From positions 1-64,000 of the forward strand of contig JAFQEG010000002.1 in NCBI GenBank assembly GCA_017399145.1: DNA of 64,000 bases. Direction: 5' to 3'. Under the pieces are notes generated by a model, which did not search any database, was not told the origin of the DNA, and saw nothing but the letters and a program-made list of their open reading frames with translations. Positions 44,660-52,025 of this stretch are shown piece by piece (positions within the stretch are counted from its first letter, which is position 1; every line of letters starts with the position of its first letter). Made by a program: the position numbers and the translations under genes. The DNA comes from Clostridia bacterium (GTDB taxonomy: Bacteria; Bacillota; Clostridia; Oscillospirales; CAG-272).

Positions 44660-45748
44660 ATGGAAAAGAAAGTAAGAATTGGTATCATCGGTTGTGGAGG
44701 AATTGCAAACGGAAAGCATATGCCTTCACTTAAAAAGGTTCCACAAGCTGAAATGGTTGCATTCTGCGACATTATCGTAGAAAGAGCAGAGGAAGCAGCA
44801 AAGAAATATGGTTGTGAGGGCGCAAAGGTTTATAAGGACTACAAGGACCTTTTAAAGGACGAAACAATTGACGTAGTACACGTTTGCACACCAAACAGAA
44901 GCCACAGCTTTATTACCGTTGATGCACTTGAGTCAGGCAAGCACGTTATGTGTGAAAAGCCAATGGCAATCAATGCAGAGGAAGCAAAGAAGATGGTTGA
45001 CGCAGCTAAGCGTACAGGCAAAATGCTTACAATTGGTTATCAAAACAGACAAAGAAAGGACGCTATCTATCTAAAGAAAGAGGCTGAGGATGGCGTATTT
45101 GGAGATATCTACTACGCAAAGGCAACAGCACTTCGTCGTCGTGCAGTACCAACATGGGGCGTATTTATCAACGAGTACGAGCAGGGTGGTGGACCACTTA
45201 TCGATATCGGTACTCACGCACTTGACTTAACACTTTGGACAATGGATAACTATAAGCCAAAGTATTGTGTAGGCACTACATATCATAAGCTCAATGACCA
45301 AAAGGAATCTGCAAACGTATTTGGTCAATGGAAGCCAGAGGAATTCACAGTTGAAGATAGTGCATTCGGCTTTATCGTTATGGAAAATGGTGCTACAATC
45401 GTGCTTGAGTCATCTTGGGCTATCAATATGACCGAAACAAAGGAAGCTTGCACAACTATTTGTGGTACAAAGGCTGGCGCTAAGATGATTGACCAAGGCG
45501 TTCTTGAAATCAATGGTGTTAAGCATAACAATATGTACGAAACAAGACCTAACCTTGATGGTAAGGGTGTTGCATTCTACGATGCAGCTAGCTACAACCC
45601 AGGTGCACAAGAGGCTAAGCAATGGATTGAGGCAGTTATCAATGGTACTAAGCCAACTGTACTTCCAGAGCAAGCTTACTGCGTAACTCAAATTCTTGAG
45701 GGTATTTACGAGTCTGCAAAGACAGGCAAGCCATATTACTTTAACTAA
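44660..45748 (+). CDS. Gfo/Idh/MocA-family NAD(P)-dependent dehydrogenase
   Basis: Oxidoreductase acting on sugars, inositols or sugar acids. The Rossmann motif GCGGIA is at residues 10-15, the catalytic Lys lies in EKPMA near residue 96, and the GGPLIDIGTHALDL block near 180 carries the conserved Asp and His. Length 362 is normal. It is followed by a TIM-barrel isomerase with which it probably works, a pairing common in inositol- and rare-sugar catabolism. The sugar cannot be named from sequence. Confidence 0.9.
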   Translation: MEKKVRIGIIGCGGIANGKHMPSLKKVPQAEMVAFCDIIVERAEEAAKKYGCEGAKVYKDYKDLLKDETIDVVHVCTPNRSHSFITVDALESGKHVMCEKPMAINAEEAKKMVDAAKRTGKMLTIGYQNRQRKDAIYLKKEAEDGVFGDIYYAKATALRRRAVPTWGVFINEYEQGGGPLIDIGTHALDLTLWTMDNYKPKYCVGTTYHKLNDQKESANVFGQWKPEEFTVEDSAFGFIVMENGATIVLESSWAINMTETKEACTTICGTKAGAKMIDQGVLEINGVKHNNMYETRPNLDGKGVAFYDAASYNPGAQEAKQWIEAVINGTKPTVLPEQAYCVTQILEGIYESAKTGKPYYFN

Positions 45749-45756
45749 TAAATTTT

Positions 45757-45785
45757 GATAGGGAACACTTTTTGTGTTTCCTATC
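45757..45785 (+). other. Stable intercistronic hairpin without a T tract
   Basis: GATAGGGAACAC / GTGTTTCCTATC form a 12-bp stem (one G-T pair) with a TTTTT loop. No T run follows the stem. It lies between the dehydrogenase and isomerase genes and may be an mRNA-processing or stabilising element that sets unequal expression. Confidence 0.6.
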
Positions 45786-45813
45786 GCTATAATAAGATTA
45801 ATAGGAGAAAATT

Positions 45814-46782
45814 ATGAAACTATCAGTTTTAGCTAACCTTTATGGTAGCAAATCTCTTGACGAGGCTTTGAAAATTATCTCATCACTAGGCGTACATTCT
45901 GTTGAAATCGGTGCTGGTGGATACCCAGGAAAGGACCACTGCGACCCAGAAAAGCTACTTAAGGATGAAAAGGCACTTGAGGAATTTAAGGCAACCTTCA
46001 AAAAGTATGATGTCGAAATCTGTGCACTTGCTACACACGGCAACCCTGTGCACCCAAATAAGGCTATTGCAGAGCAATTTGATAAGGATATGAGAAATAC
46101 TATTCTTCTAGCAGAGAAGCTTGGTATTGACACAATCATCACCTTCTCAGGTTGTCCAGGCTCAGACCCTGACGCAAAGCTTCCAAGCTGGGTAACATGC
46201 CCATGGCCAGACGATTTCCTTGAAACACTTAACTACCAATGGAATGACGTTATGATTCCTTATTGGAAGGAAGCAACTGCATTTGCAAAGGCTCACGGTG
46301 TTACAAAGATTGCTCTTGAAATGCACCCAGGCTTCTGTGTGTATAACCCAGAAACACTTCTTAAGCTTAGAAATGCAGTAGGTGACGTTATCGGTGCTAA
46401 CCTTGACCCATCTCACTTGATTTGGCAGGGTATTGACCCAGTAATGGCTATAAGAGCACTTGAGGGCGCTATTTACCACGTACACGCAAAGGATACAAAG
46501 GTTGACCAAGCTAACACATCTGTAAATGGTGTGCTTGACACTAAGCACTATGGTGACGAAATCCATCGTTCATGGATTTTCCGTACAGTAGGCTACGGCA
46601 ACAACGAGGAATTTTGGAGGGATTTTGTTTCCAATCTTCGTCTTTGTGGCTATGATAAGGTTCTTTCAATTGAGCATGAGGATAGCTTAATGACAATTGA
46701 TGAGGGTCTTAAGAAGGCTGTTGAATTCCTTGACAGAGTAATGATTAAGGAACCAAAGCCAACCGGTATGCGTTGGGCATAA
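45814..46782 (+). CDS. Sugar phosphate isomerase/epimerase family protein (xylose isomerase-like TIM barrel)
   Basis: A 322-residue TIM barrel of the AP-endonuclease 2 / sugar isomerase superfamily. Metal-binding residues are suggested by the Glu of VEIGAGGYPG, the Glu and His of ALEMHPGF, the ANLDPSHLIWQG segment, the YHVHAKDT His pair and the final SIEHED Glu. An internal HGNPVHPN segment is typical of IolE-like members. It is downstream of the dehydrogenase and probably acts in the same pathway. AGGAGAA precedes the ATG. Confidence 0.88.
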   Translation: MKLSVLANLYGSKSLDEALKIISSLGVHSVEIGAGGYPGKDHCDPEKLLKDEKALEEFKATFKKYDVEICALATHGNPVHPNKAIAEQFDKDMRNTILLAEKLGIDTIITFSGCPGSDPDAKLPSWVTCPWPDDFLETLNYQWNDVMIPYWKEATAFAKAHGVTKIALEMHPGFCVYNPETLLKLRNAVGDVIGANLDPSHLIWQGIDPVMAIRALEGAIYHVHAKDTKVDQANTSVNGVLDTKHYGDEIHRSWIFRTVGYGNNEEFWRDFVSNLRLCGYDKVLSIEHEDSLMTIDEGLKKAVEFLDRVMIKEPKPTGMRWA

Positions 46783-46787
46783 AAAGC

Positions 46788-46819
46788 TAAAATAGCCGAC
46801 ACTGTGTCGGCTATTTTTT
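46788..46819. terminator. Terminator between the isomerase and spoIIQ-like genes
   Basis: AAAATAGCCGACA / TGTCGGCTATTTT, 13-bp stem with a 3-base loop and T tail; suited to both convergent genes. Confidence 0.9.
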
Positions 46820-46822
46820 GTT

Positions 46823-47479
46823 TTATTGGTTGTTTTCTGTGTTGTTCTCAGGTGCTTGGTCGCTAGGTGCCTTTAAATGCTCCTTAGGGTCAACGCACTT
46901 ACCATTGATTTTTAATTCATAGTGTAAATGTGGCTCCTCGGCAAGCTCATTCATTGCACTTTCACCAACTGCGCCAATTACATCACCACTCTTAACGCTA
47001 GCGCCTATAATGATTCCGTCCTTAACCTCTGGGTCAAGATTTTTATATACGCTAATTGCGTTGCCTGTGTGCTCAATTGATACACAGGTGCCCATAAATG
47101 GGTCATTCCATACATTAGTAACCACACCATCGGCAACAGCTACAACCTCTGTACCAAGGTTAGCCATAATGTCAATGCCCTCATGAGTCCTGTAATCATT
47201 CATTGTTTGAGAAAATACAGGTATGCTATCACTAAAATCAATTCCTATTTCACCATTGACTGGCATAGAAAATTGGGGTAGAGTGTCGGTATTATCACCA
47301 TTTATACCTGTTTGAGTGTCGTCTGTCAAGCCTGAATTAGTATCAATCCCTGTGTCAGTCCCAGGTAGATTTCTTCTAGCAATTGTAGTTGAAATAATAA
47401 GCAAAACTACAACTGCCATAATAACCGCAAGGGTAAGATAAAAGGCCCTTGCGTTTTTCTTGTTTTCGTTTTCTTCCAT
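46823..47479 (-). CDS. spoIIQ: M23 (LytM) family membrane-anchored protein, SpoIIQ-like
   Basis: A 218-residue protein with a short cytoplasmic N-terminus, one membrane segment (about 14-34), a Thr/Asp/Gly-rich linker and a C-terminal LytM domain (about 90-205). This is the layout of SpoIIQ, which forms the forespore side of the SpoIIQ-SpoIIIAH channel. The metal ligands look intact (HEGID and HLHYEL), as in clostridial SpoIIQ and unlike the Bacillus protein, so endopeptidase activity is possible. A generic M23 peptidase cannot be excluded. A candidate sigma-F promoter lies upstream. Confidence 0.75.
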   Translation of the reverse strand: MEENENKKNARAFYLTLAVIMAVVVLLIISTTIARRNLPGTDTGIDTNSGLTDDTQTGINGDNTDTLPQFSMPVNGEIGIDFSDSIPVFSQTMNDYRTHEGIDIMANLGTEVVAVADGVVTNVWNDPFMGTCVSIEHTGNAISVYKNLDPEVKDGIIIGASVKSGDVIGAVGESAMNELAEEPHLHYELKINGKCVDPKEHLKAPSDQAPENNTENNQ

Positions 47480-47514
47480 TTTTTATTTGTCCTTTCAATA
47501 ATTTATTGCAAAAG

Positions 47515-47544
47515 TATTATTTACCTACATTCTACGAATTATGC
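47515..47544 (-). promoter_or_regulatory. Candidate sigma-F-type promoter for the spoIIQ-like gene
   Basis: On the minus strand GCATA (47540-47544) is followed after 14 bases by GGTAAATAATA (47515-47525). This resembles the Bacillus forespore consensus (GYATA, about 15 bases, GGnnAnnnTA), although the -10 is one base longer than ideal. Confidence 0.35.
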
Positions 47545-47575
47545 ATAAATTTTGTAGGTTAAGTAAAAACCTGCA

Positions 47576-47604
47576 TTGACATATAAAAATATATGTGTTA
47601 TTAT
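47576..47604 (+). promoter_or_regulatory. Promoter of the ThyX-like gene and CDF operon
   Basis: TTGACA (47576-47581), 17-base spacer, TATTAT (47599-47604) with TGt extended -10. Confidence 0.78.
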
Positions 47605-47638
47605 ATTAGTGATATATCTTAATTCTTTGGAGGAAATT

Positions 47639-48271
47639 ATGATTAAGGTTGAAAGATTTTCAGTAATGAATATGGAAAATGCTATACGTGGCGCAAGAAA
47701 TCCAATGAATTCTTGGGCTAAAATGGATAGCTACTATGACGAAAAGGGTAACTATGTACTAGGTCCTAACGACTTATCACTTGCTAAAAAGCTTGCTAAG
47801 GCAGGGTCCGACCATAGAAAATATCTTCGTCAAATTTTTGTATCAGTTGATATTACAGCACCACTTTACTGGTGGAAGGAATACGACACCTATAAGGTTG
47901 CAACAGTTGCAAACTCAACCTCAACTATGCACAAAATTCACGCAAAGCCCTTTGAAAGAGATGACTTTAGTTGCGATAAAATGAGCAAGGGTGCACTTTC
48001 CGTTCTTGATGGAATCATTGAATATCTTGAAAAAGCACGTTTAGAGTATATTGAAACTAAGGATAAGGCACTTTGGTTTGATATGATTCAGCTTTTACCA
48101 TCAAGCTATAACCAAATGAGGACCTGTACTATGAATTATGAAACACTCATAAACATATATTATGCAAGAAGACATCACAAGCTTGATGAATGGCACGTTT
48201 TATGTGACTGGATTATGTCACTTCCTTACGCAAAGGATTTAATTGCTGTAAAGGACGAAAATCCACAATAA
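47639..48271 (+). CDS. Uncharacterised protein with weak resemblance to ThyX (flavin thymidylate synthase)
   Basis: A 210-residue soluble protein. The segment APLYWWKEYDTYKVATVANS followed by TSTMHKI (residues about 78-105) can be laid on the ThyX core, where an aromatic strand is followed by RHRxxSxNExSxR; the catalytic Arg and His residues are not kept, so thymidylate synthase activity is doubtful. The alignment was made by eye. The C-terminal YARRHHKLDEWH segment is basic. Related uncharacterised proteins occur in gut Clostridia and phages as far as I recall. The ATG at 47639 has GGAGGAA upstream, well placed downstream of the promoter. A CDF gene follows after 9 bases. Confidence 0.6.
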   Translation: MIKVERFSVMNMENAIRGARNPMNSWAKMDSYYDEKGNYVLGPNDLSLAKKLAKAGSDHRKYLRQIFVSVDITAPLYWWKEYDTYKVATVANSTSTMHKIHAKPFERDDFSCDKMSKGALSVLDGIIEYLEKARLEYIETKDKALWFDMIQLLPSSYNQMRTCTMNYETLINIYYARRHHKLDEWHVLCDWIMSLPYAKDLIAVKDENPQ

Positions 48272-48280
48272 AGGAAATTT

Positions 48281-49465
48281 ATGTTAGAGAAAATTATTAA
48301 AAATTATAATCAACCACAAAGGCCCGAAGTGCGTGTGCAAGTCGGGCGCTTTGCAGGTATAGTGGGCATTGTAGCAAATGCCTTGCTTTTCGCTATAAAG
48401 ATTGTTTTCGGTATTTTATTTAGAAGTATTTCTATTATTGCCGACTCACTTAATAATCTTTCTGACGCAGGCACAAACGTAATTACCGTTGTAGGCTACA
48501 CAGTATCTGGCAAGCCTGCCGACAAGGACCATCCCTTCGGTCACGCAAGAATGGAATATATAAGCTCGTTAATAATCGCAATCTTTATTGCATTTTTCGG
48601 CTTAGAAACTCTTATTTCATCGGTTGAGAATATAATTACACCTCAACCTGTACAGGACTATACCTTTCTACCTATTATAGTTATGGGCTGTACAATCCTT
48701 GTTAAGCTTTTAGTTGCTATTTTTTATACTCGCTTAGGCAAGCATATCAATTCCGACACCCTAAAGGCAAGTGCCCTTGATAGCATCGGTGACGTTTTTG
48801 CAACTGGTGCCGTTGTTGTAGGAATGATAGTTACAAAGTATACAGGCTTTGTGTATACAGATTCAATTGTAGGTATAGGAATTGCAATTTACATTATTGT
48901 AATGGGCATTAAGCTTGTTGTTGAAACCTCAAATAAGCTAATAGGTCAAGCACCTGATGCTGATTTTATTTCCTCGGTAATAAAAAAGATTAAGGATTAC
49001 GAGGGTGTGCTTGGCATTCACGACCTTGTTGTACACTCTTATGGTGAAAATAAATGCTTTGCCTCGGTACACGTCGAGGTAGATGCAAACGCAGAGGTAA
49101 TGCACACTCACGACTTAATGGATAATATTGAGTCAGACTTCTTAAAGGATGGCATCAACCTAGTTATTCATATGGACCCTATATCCGTATCCGACCCTGA
49201 AACTGTTGAATTAAGAGGCAAGGTCCTTGAAATAGTTTCAGCCTTAGCTAGTGAATATTCAAGCCCAATTTCAATGCACGATTTTAGACTTGTAAAGGGC
49301 GTTACACATACAAATGTTTTGTTTGACGTTAGTGTGTCAAATGAGTTGAAAATTACAGACCAGGCACTTTGTGACGAATTAACAAGAAGATTAAAGGACA
49401 TAAACCCACTTTATAACCTTGTTCTGACAGTAGATAGAGACTATTTTTCAGTTAGGTTTGGGTAA
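48281..49465 (+). CDS. Cation diffusion facilitator metal exporter, possibly for manganese
   Basis: A 394-residue CDF transporter with six membrane segments (about 25-215), a cytoplasmic C-terminal domain and an extra domain of about 80 residues at the end. The transport-site positions read N-x3-D in ADSLNNLSD (segment 2) and D-x3-D in SALDSIGD (segment 5), rather than the H/D-x3-D and H-x3-D of zinc exporters. This N-D/D-D pattern is the one described for bacterial manganese CDF proteins such as MntE, so manganese is the likely substrate. DHPFGHARMEY is the conserved loop. AAAGGAA precedes the ATG. Confidence 0.9.
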   Translation: MLEKIIKNYNQPQRPEVRVQVGRFAGIVGIVANALLFAIKIVFGILFRSISIIADSLNNLSDAGTNVITVVGYTVSGKPADKDHPFGHARMEYISSLIIAIFIAFFGLETLISSVENIITPQPVQDYTFLPIIVMGCTILVKLLVAIFYTRLGKHINSDTLKASALDSIGDVFATGAVVVGMIVTKYTGFVYTDSIVGIGIAIYIIVMGIKLVVETSNKLIGQAPDADFISSVIKKIKDYEGVLGIHDLVVHSYGENKCFASVHVEVDANAEVMHTHDLMDNIESDFLKDGINLVIHMDPISVSDPETVELRGKVLEIVSALASEYSSPISMHDFRLVKGVTHTNVLFDVSVSNELKITDQALCDELTRRLKDINPLYNLVLTVDRDYFSVRFG

Positions 49466-49477
49466 AGAGGAGGAATG

Positions 49478-51361
49478 ATGAAAAAAAGAGCACTTTATTT
49501 TGTTTTGTTTTTAACACTAGCTTTGCTTACCCTTGCAACCGTTACATTAGCTAGTGACATATTTGTAAGAGTAAACGATTCAGTAACAGTTGATGATATA
49601 AATAATGTATTTTACGTGCCATCTGCAGTAAAGCCAGATTCAGTAGTCCTTGATTTGTATGGTACAGACGAAATTACTTACATTGACAATGGCGAAATCA
49701 AGGAAATCAATAAAAATTCACCACTTGATCTTACAAGCTACGCAATAGTTGACGAAAACGGAAACAAATGCTACCAAAAAACAGTGTATTTAAAAGATAA
49801 TCCATATACTTTTACCTTTTATTTTGCTAGCACCCTACCAAGCATTCACGTATCAACCGTTAAGGGTGCAGAAAATATTGTTGCTTATAATAGTAAGGAT
49901 ACGTCAACCACAATTACAATTGTAAATAGTGACGGCACCTTAGAATATACGGAAAATCAAGGTGAATTAAGTGAAATCAAGGTAAGAGGAAATACAACAA
50001 ACTCTTATGCTAAAAAGCCCTTTGCAATCAAGCTAGGACATAAGGCGCCTTTGTTTGAAATGTCAAACGATAGACAGTGGATTTTACTTGCAAACTATCT
50101 AGACCAATCACTTATTCGTAATAGCATAATGTACAAAATCGCAGAAATCCTTGGAATGGATATGTGCGACTTCAAGAGTGTTGACCTATATCTCGATGGC
50201 GACTATTATGGTGTTTATTTGCTTTGTGAAAAGGTTGAAATAGATAATGGCCGTGTAAATATAAGAGACCTTGAGGAAGAAACAGAATTGTTAAACCCTT
50301 CATTTAACGAAAATGCAATCTCAGTAACTGATGGAGATTTGATTAACAACACAATTCTTACAGAATACAGATATATTGACGGTGTAATTGACCCAGCCGA
50401 TATTACAGGTGGCTATTTAATCGAGCTTGATAATAACTATTATAAAGACGAGCTTTGTTATTTTGTTACAGATAACAACAATCACTATGTAATCAAATCC
50501 CCTGAGTACGCATCAAAGGCACAGGTTGAGTACATAGCAACACTCTTTGCCGAAATGGAAGAGGCAATAATGTCACAGGACGGAAAGAATCGTTTAGGTA
50601 AGCATTATAGCGAATATGCAGACGTTGATTCCTTTGTATATGCTTACATAATTGCCGAGTTTTCAAGAAACTATGACGCAGGGTCCTCTAGTATGTATTT
50701 CTACAAGGATAGCGACAAAAACGGCGAATTTTCTAAAATAGTTAAGGGTCCACTTTGGGACTGCGATAACACACTTGGAAATATTCATAAAAATGATGCG
50801 TCTAATCCTGAGGGATTTTGGGCGAAGGGTAGAAGCATTTGGTCAGGCTTAACCGCAAAGCAAGATTTCAACAAAAGAGTAACTGAAGTATTTACCACAC
50901 TTTATGATGATATCTTCAATATGCTTGATATGGGTGGCTTTATTGATGACCAGCTAAACGAATTAAACGGCTCGTATCAAATGGAAAGACTTCGTTGGTC
51001 CAGCTACGATTATAGCAAATGGCCAACCTACTATGATGGCACCCACTACGACAGATGGCAAAGTGCACCTGTATTTAATTTTGTAGAAAAATATACAGAT
51101 GGTGTAAACAACACAAACCAAACTGTAATTGGATATCTTTGCAATCACATTGAATCACGTGCAAATTGGCTTGCTGATGAATGGGGTTGTCAAGTAACTA
51201 AAAGAGTAAGAGTGCTAAACGACCCACCATCACCAGATGCACCACCACCGGCACAACCAACAATTGATAACACTTGGATGATAATTACTATTGTAATTGT
51301 TGCATCAATTGCTGTAATTGCCACCTGTGTTGTAATTGTTATAGTAAAGAAAAGAGATTAA
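49478..51361 (+). CDS. cotH: CotH-family protein, exported and membrane anchored
   Basis: CotH proteins are kinase-fold proteins; Bacillus CotH phosphorylates spore coat proteins. This one differs by having a signal peptide (about 1-26) and a C-terminal membrane segment (about 602-622) after a Pro-rich stalk, so the catalytic domain faces outside. Family motifs are VRGNTTNSYAKKPFAIKL, QWILLANYLDQSLIRNS, DLYLDGDYYGVYLLCEKVE and GPLWDCDNTLGN. The second of two adjacent ATG codons is preferred, because the first abuts the GGAGGA site. It follows the CDF gene by 12 bases. The role in spore or cell-surface phosphorylation is inference. Confidence 0.85.
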   Translation: MKKRALYFVLFLTLALLTLATVTLASDIFVRVNDSVTVDDINNVFYVPSAVKPDSVVLDLYGTDEITYIDNGEIKEINKNSPLDLTSYAIVDENGNKCYQKTVYLKDNPYTFTFYFASTLPSIHVSTVKGAENIVAYNSKDTSTTITIVNSDGTLEYTENQGELSEIKVRGNTTNSYAKKPFAIKLGHKAPLFEMSNDRQWILLANYLDQSLIRNSIMYKIAEILGMDMCDFKSVDLYLDGDYYGVYLLCEKVEIDNGRVNIRDLEEETELLNPSFNENAISVTDGDLINNTILTEYRYIDGVIDPADITGGYLIELDNNYYKDELCYFVTDNNNHYVIKSPEYASKAQVEYIATLFAEMEEAIMSQDGKNRLGKHYSEYADVDSFVYAYIIAEFSRNYDAGSSSMYFYKDSDKNGEFSKIVKGPLWDCDNTLGNIHKNDASNPEGFWAKGRSIWSGLTAKQDFNKRVTEVFTTLYDDIFNMLDMGGFIDDQLNELNGSYQMERLRWSSYDYSKWPTYYDGTHYDRWQSAPVFNFVEKYTDGVNNTNQTVIGYLCNHIESRANWLADEWGCQVTKRVRVLNDPPSPDAPPPAQPTIDNTWMIITIVIVASIAVIATCVVIVIVKKRD

Positions 51362-51370
51362 TATAAAAAA

Positions 51371-51414
51371 CACCTTGATTTTAGGCACTTAGCCTTGAAT
51401 TAAGGTGCTTTTTG
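51371..51414 (+). terminator. Terminator after cotH
   Basis: CACCTTGATT / AATTAAGGTG, 10-bp stem (one G-T pair), with an inner GGC/GCC stem in the loop; CTTTTTG follows. Confidence 0.85.
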
Positions 51415-51522
51415 TTTATATTAAAATATGAACACTTGTGCAAGTGAATAATAAATAATATAAAAAATAGGAATAATTTTCAAATTTTCTGCAAATAATA
51501 CGTATTGAAGGGAGTTTGATAA

Positions 51523-51990
51523 ATGAAGATAGTAATAAATTTAAAGAATGAGATAAAAGAGGACTTAATAGAGGTAGTCGATTATTTTATAAGCTATGGC
51601 TATGATGAATTCATAATTTTTGCAAATAACCCACAAGGAATTTTTGACAAGGGTAGGCTTGCATATTATCGAAACAATCAAATAACAGTAATTACACTAA
51701 AGAAAAACAGGGAAGAGACAAAGGACCTTTTACATTTGATTAAGGGTGGACTAAATAAATTTTTTATTGTTTTTTCAAAAAAGGTAATCGAGCTAGACCT
51801 TGACCAGTTGCTTTTTGCATACAAAAGCAACGCAACCCTTGCAACTCTTGGTAATTATCAAAATAAATTAGTTGTTGCAATTTTTGAAAATGAAATTTTT
51901 GATTATTTTTCCTATGGCAATAGCTTAGAAAGAGAAGTCCTTGCAAGAGTAGGCGAGGACGGAGAAATTTCCTTATATTCCCAAAATTAG
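51523..51990 (+). CDS. Degenerate sugar nucleotidyltransferase-like protein
   Basis: A 155-residue protein. Its second half follows the pattern of glucose-1-phosphate cytidylyl- or nucleotidyltransferases (RfbF-like): ELDLDQLLFAYKSNATLATL matches the acidic metal-site and [LF]-x-FHKSHG-ATLT region, and FDYFSYGNSLEREVLARVGEDGEISLY matches the FDY...LEREPLERL...GELMAY region. The nucleotide-binding GGxGTR loop and the metal-binding acidic pair are lacking. It is probably a non-catalytic relative. It is a single gene with GAAGGGAG before the ATG. Confidence 0.6.
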   Translation: MKIVINLKNEIKEDLIEVVDYFISYGYDEFIIFANNPQGIFDKGRLAYYRNNQITVITLKKNREETKDLLHLIKGGLNKFFIVFSKKVIELDLDQLLFAYKSNATLATLGNYQNKLVVAIFENEIFDYFSYGNSLEREVLARVGEDGEISLYSQN

Positions 51991-51995
51991 TAAAC

Positions 51996-52024
51996 AAAAA
52001 ACCGAGTTTCCTCGGTTTTTTATT
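51996..52024. terminator. Bidirectional terminator before the ABC exporter genes
   Basis: AAAAAACCGAG / CTCGGTTTTTT, perfect 11-bp stem with TTTC loop between convergent genes. Confidence 0.93.
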
Positions 52025-52025
52025 T

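Noticed and set aside
47523..47559. ACCTACA/TGTAGGT inverted repeat between the spoIIQ-like and ThyX-like genes as an operator
   Set aside because: It is only a 7-bp match with 23 bases between arms in an AT-rich region; not supported further.
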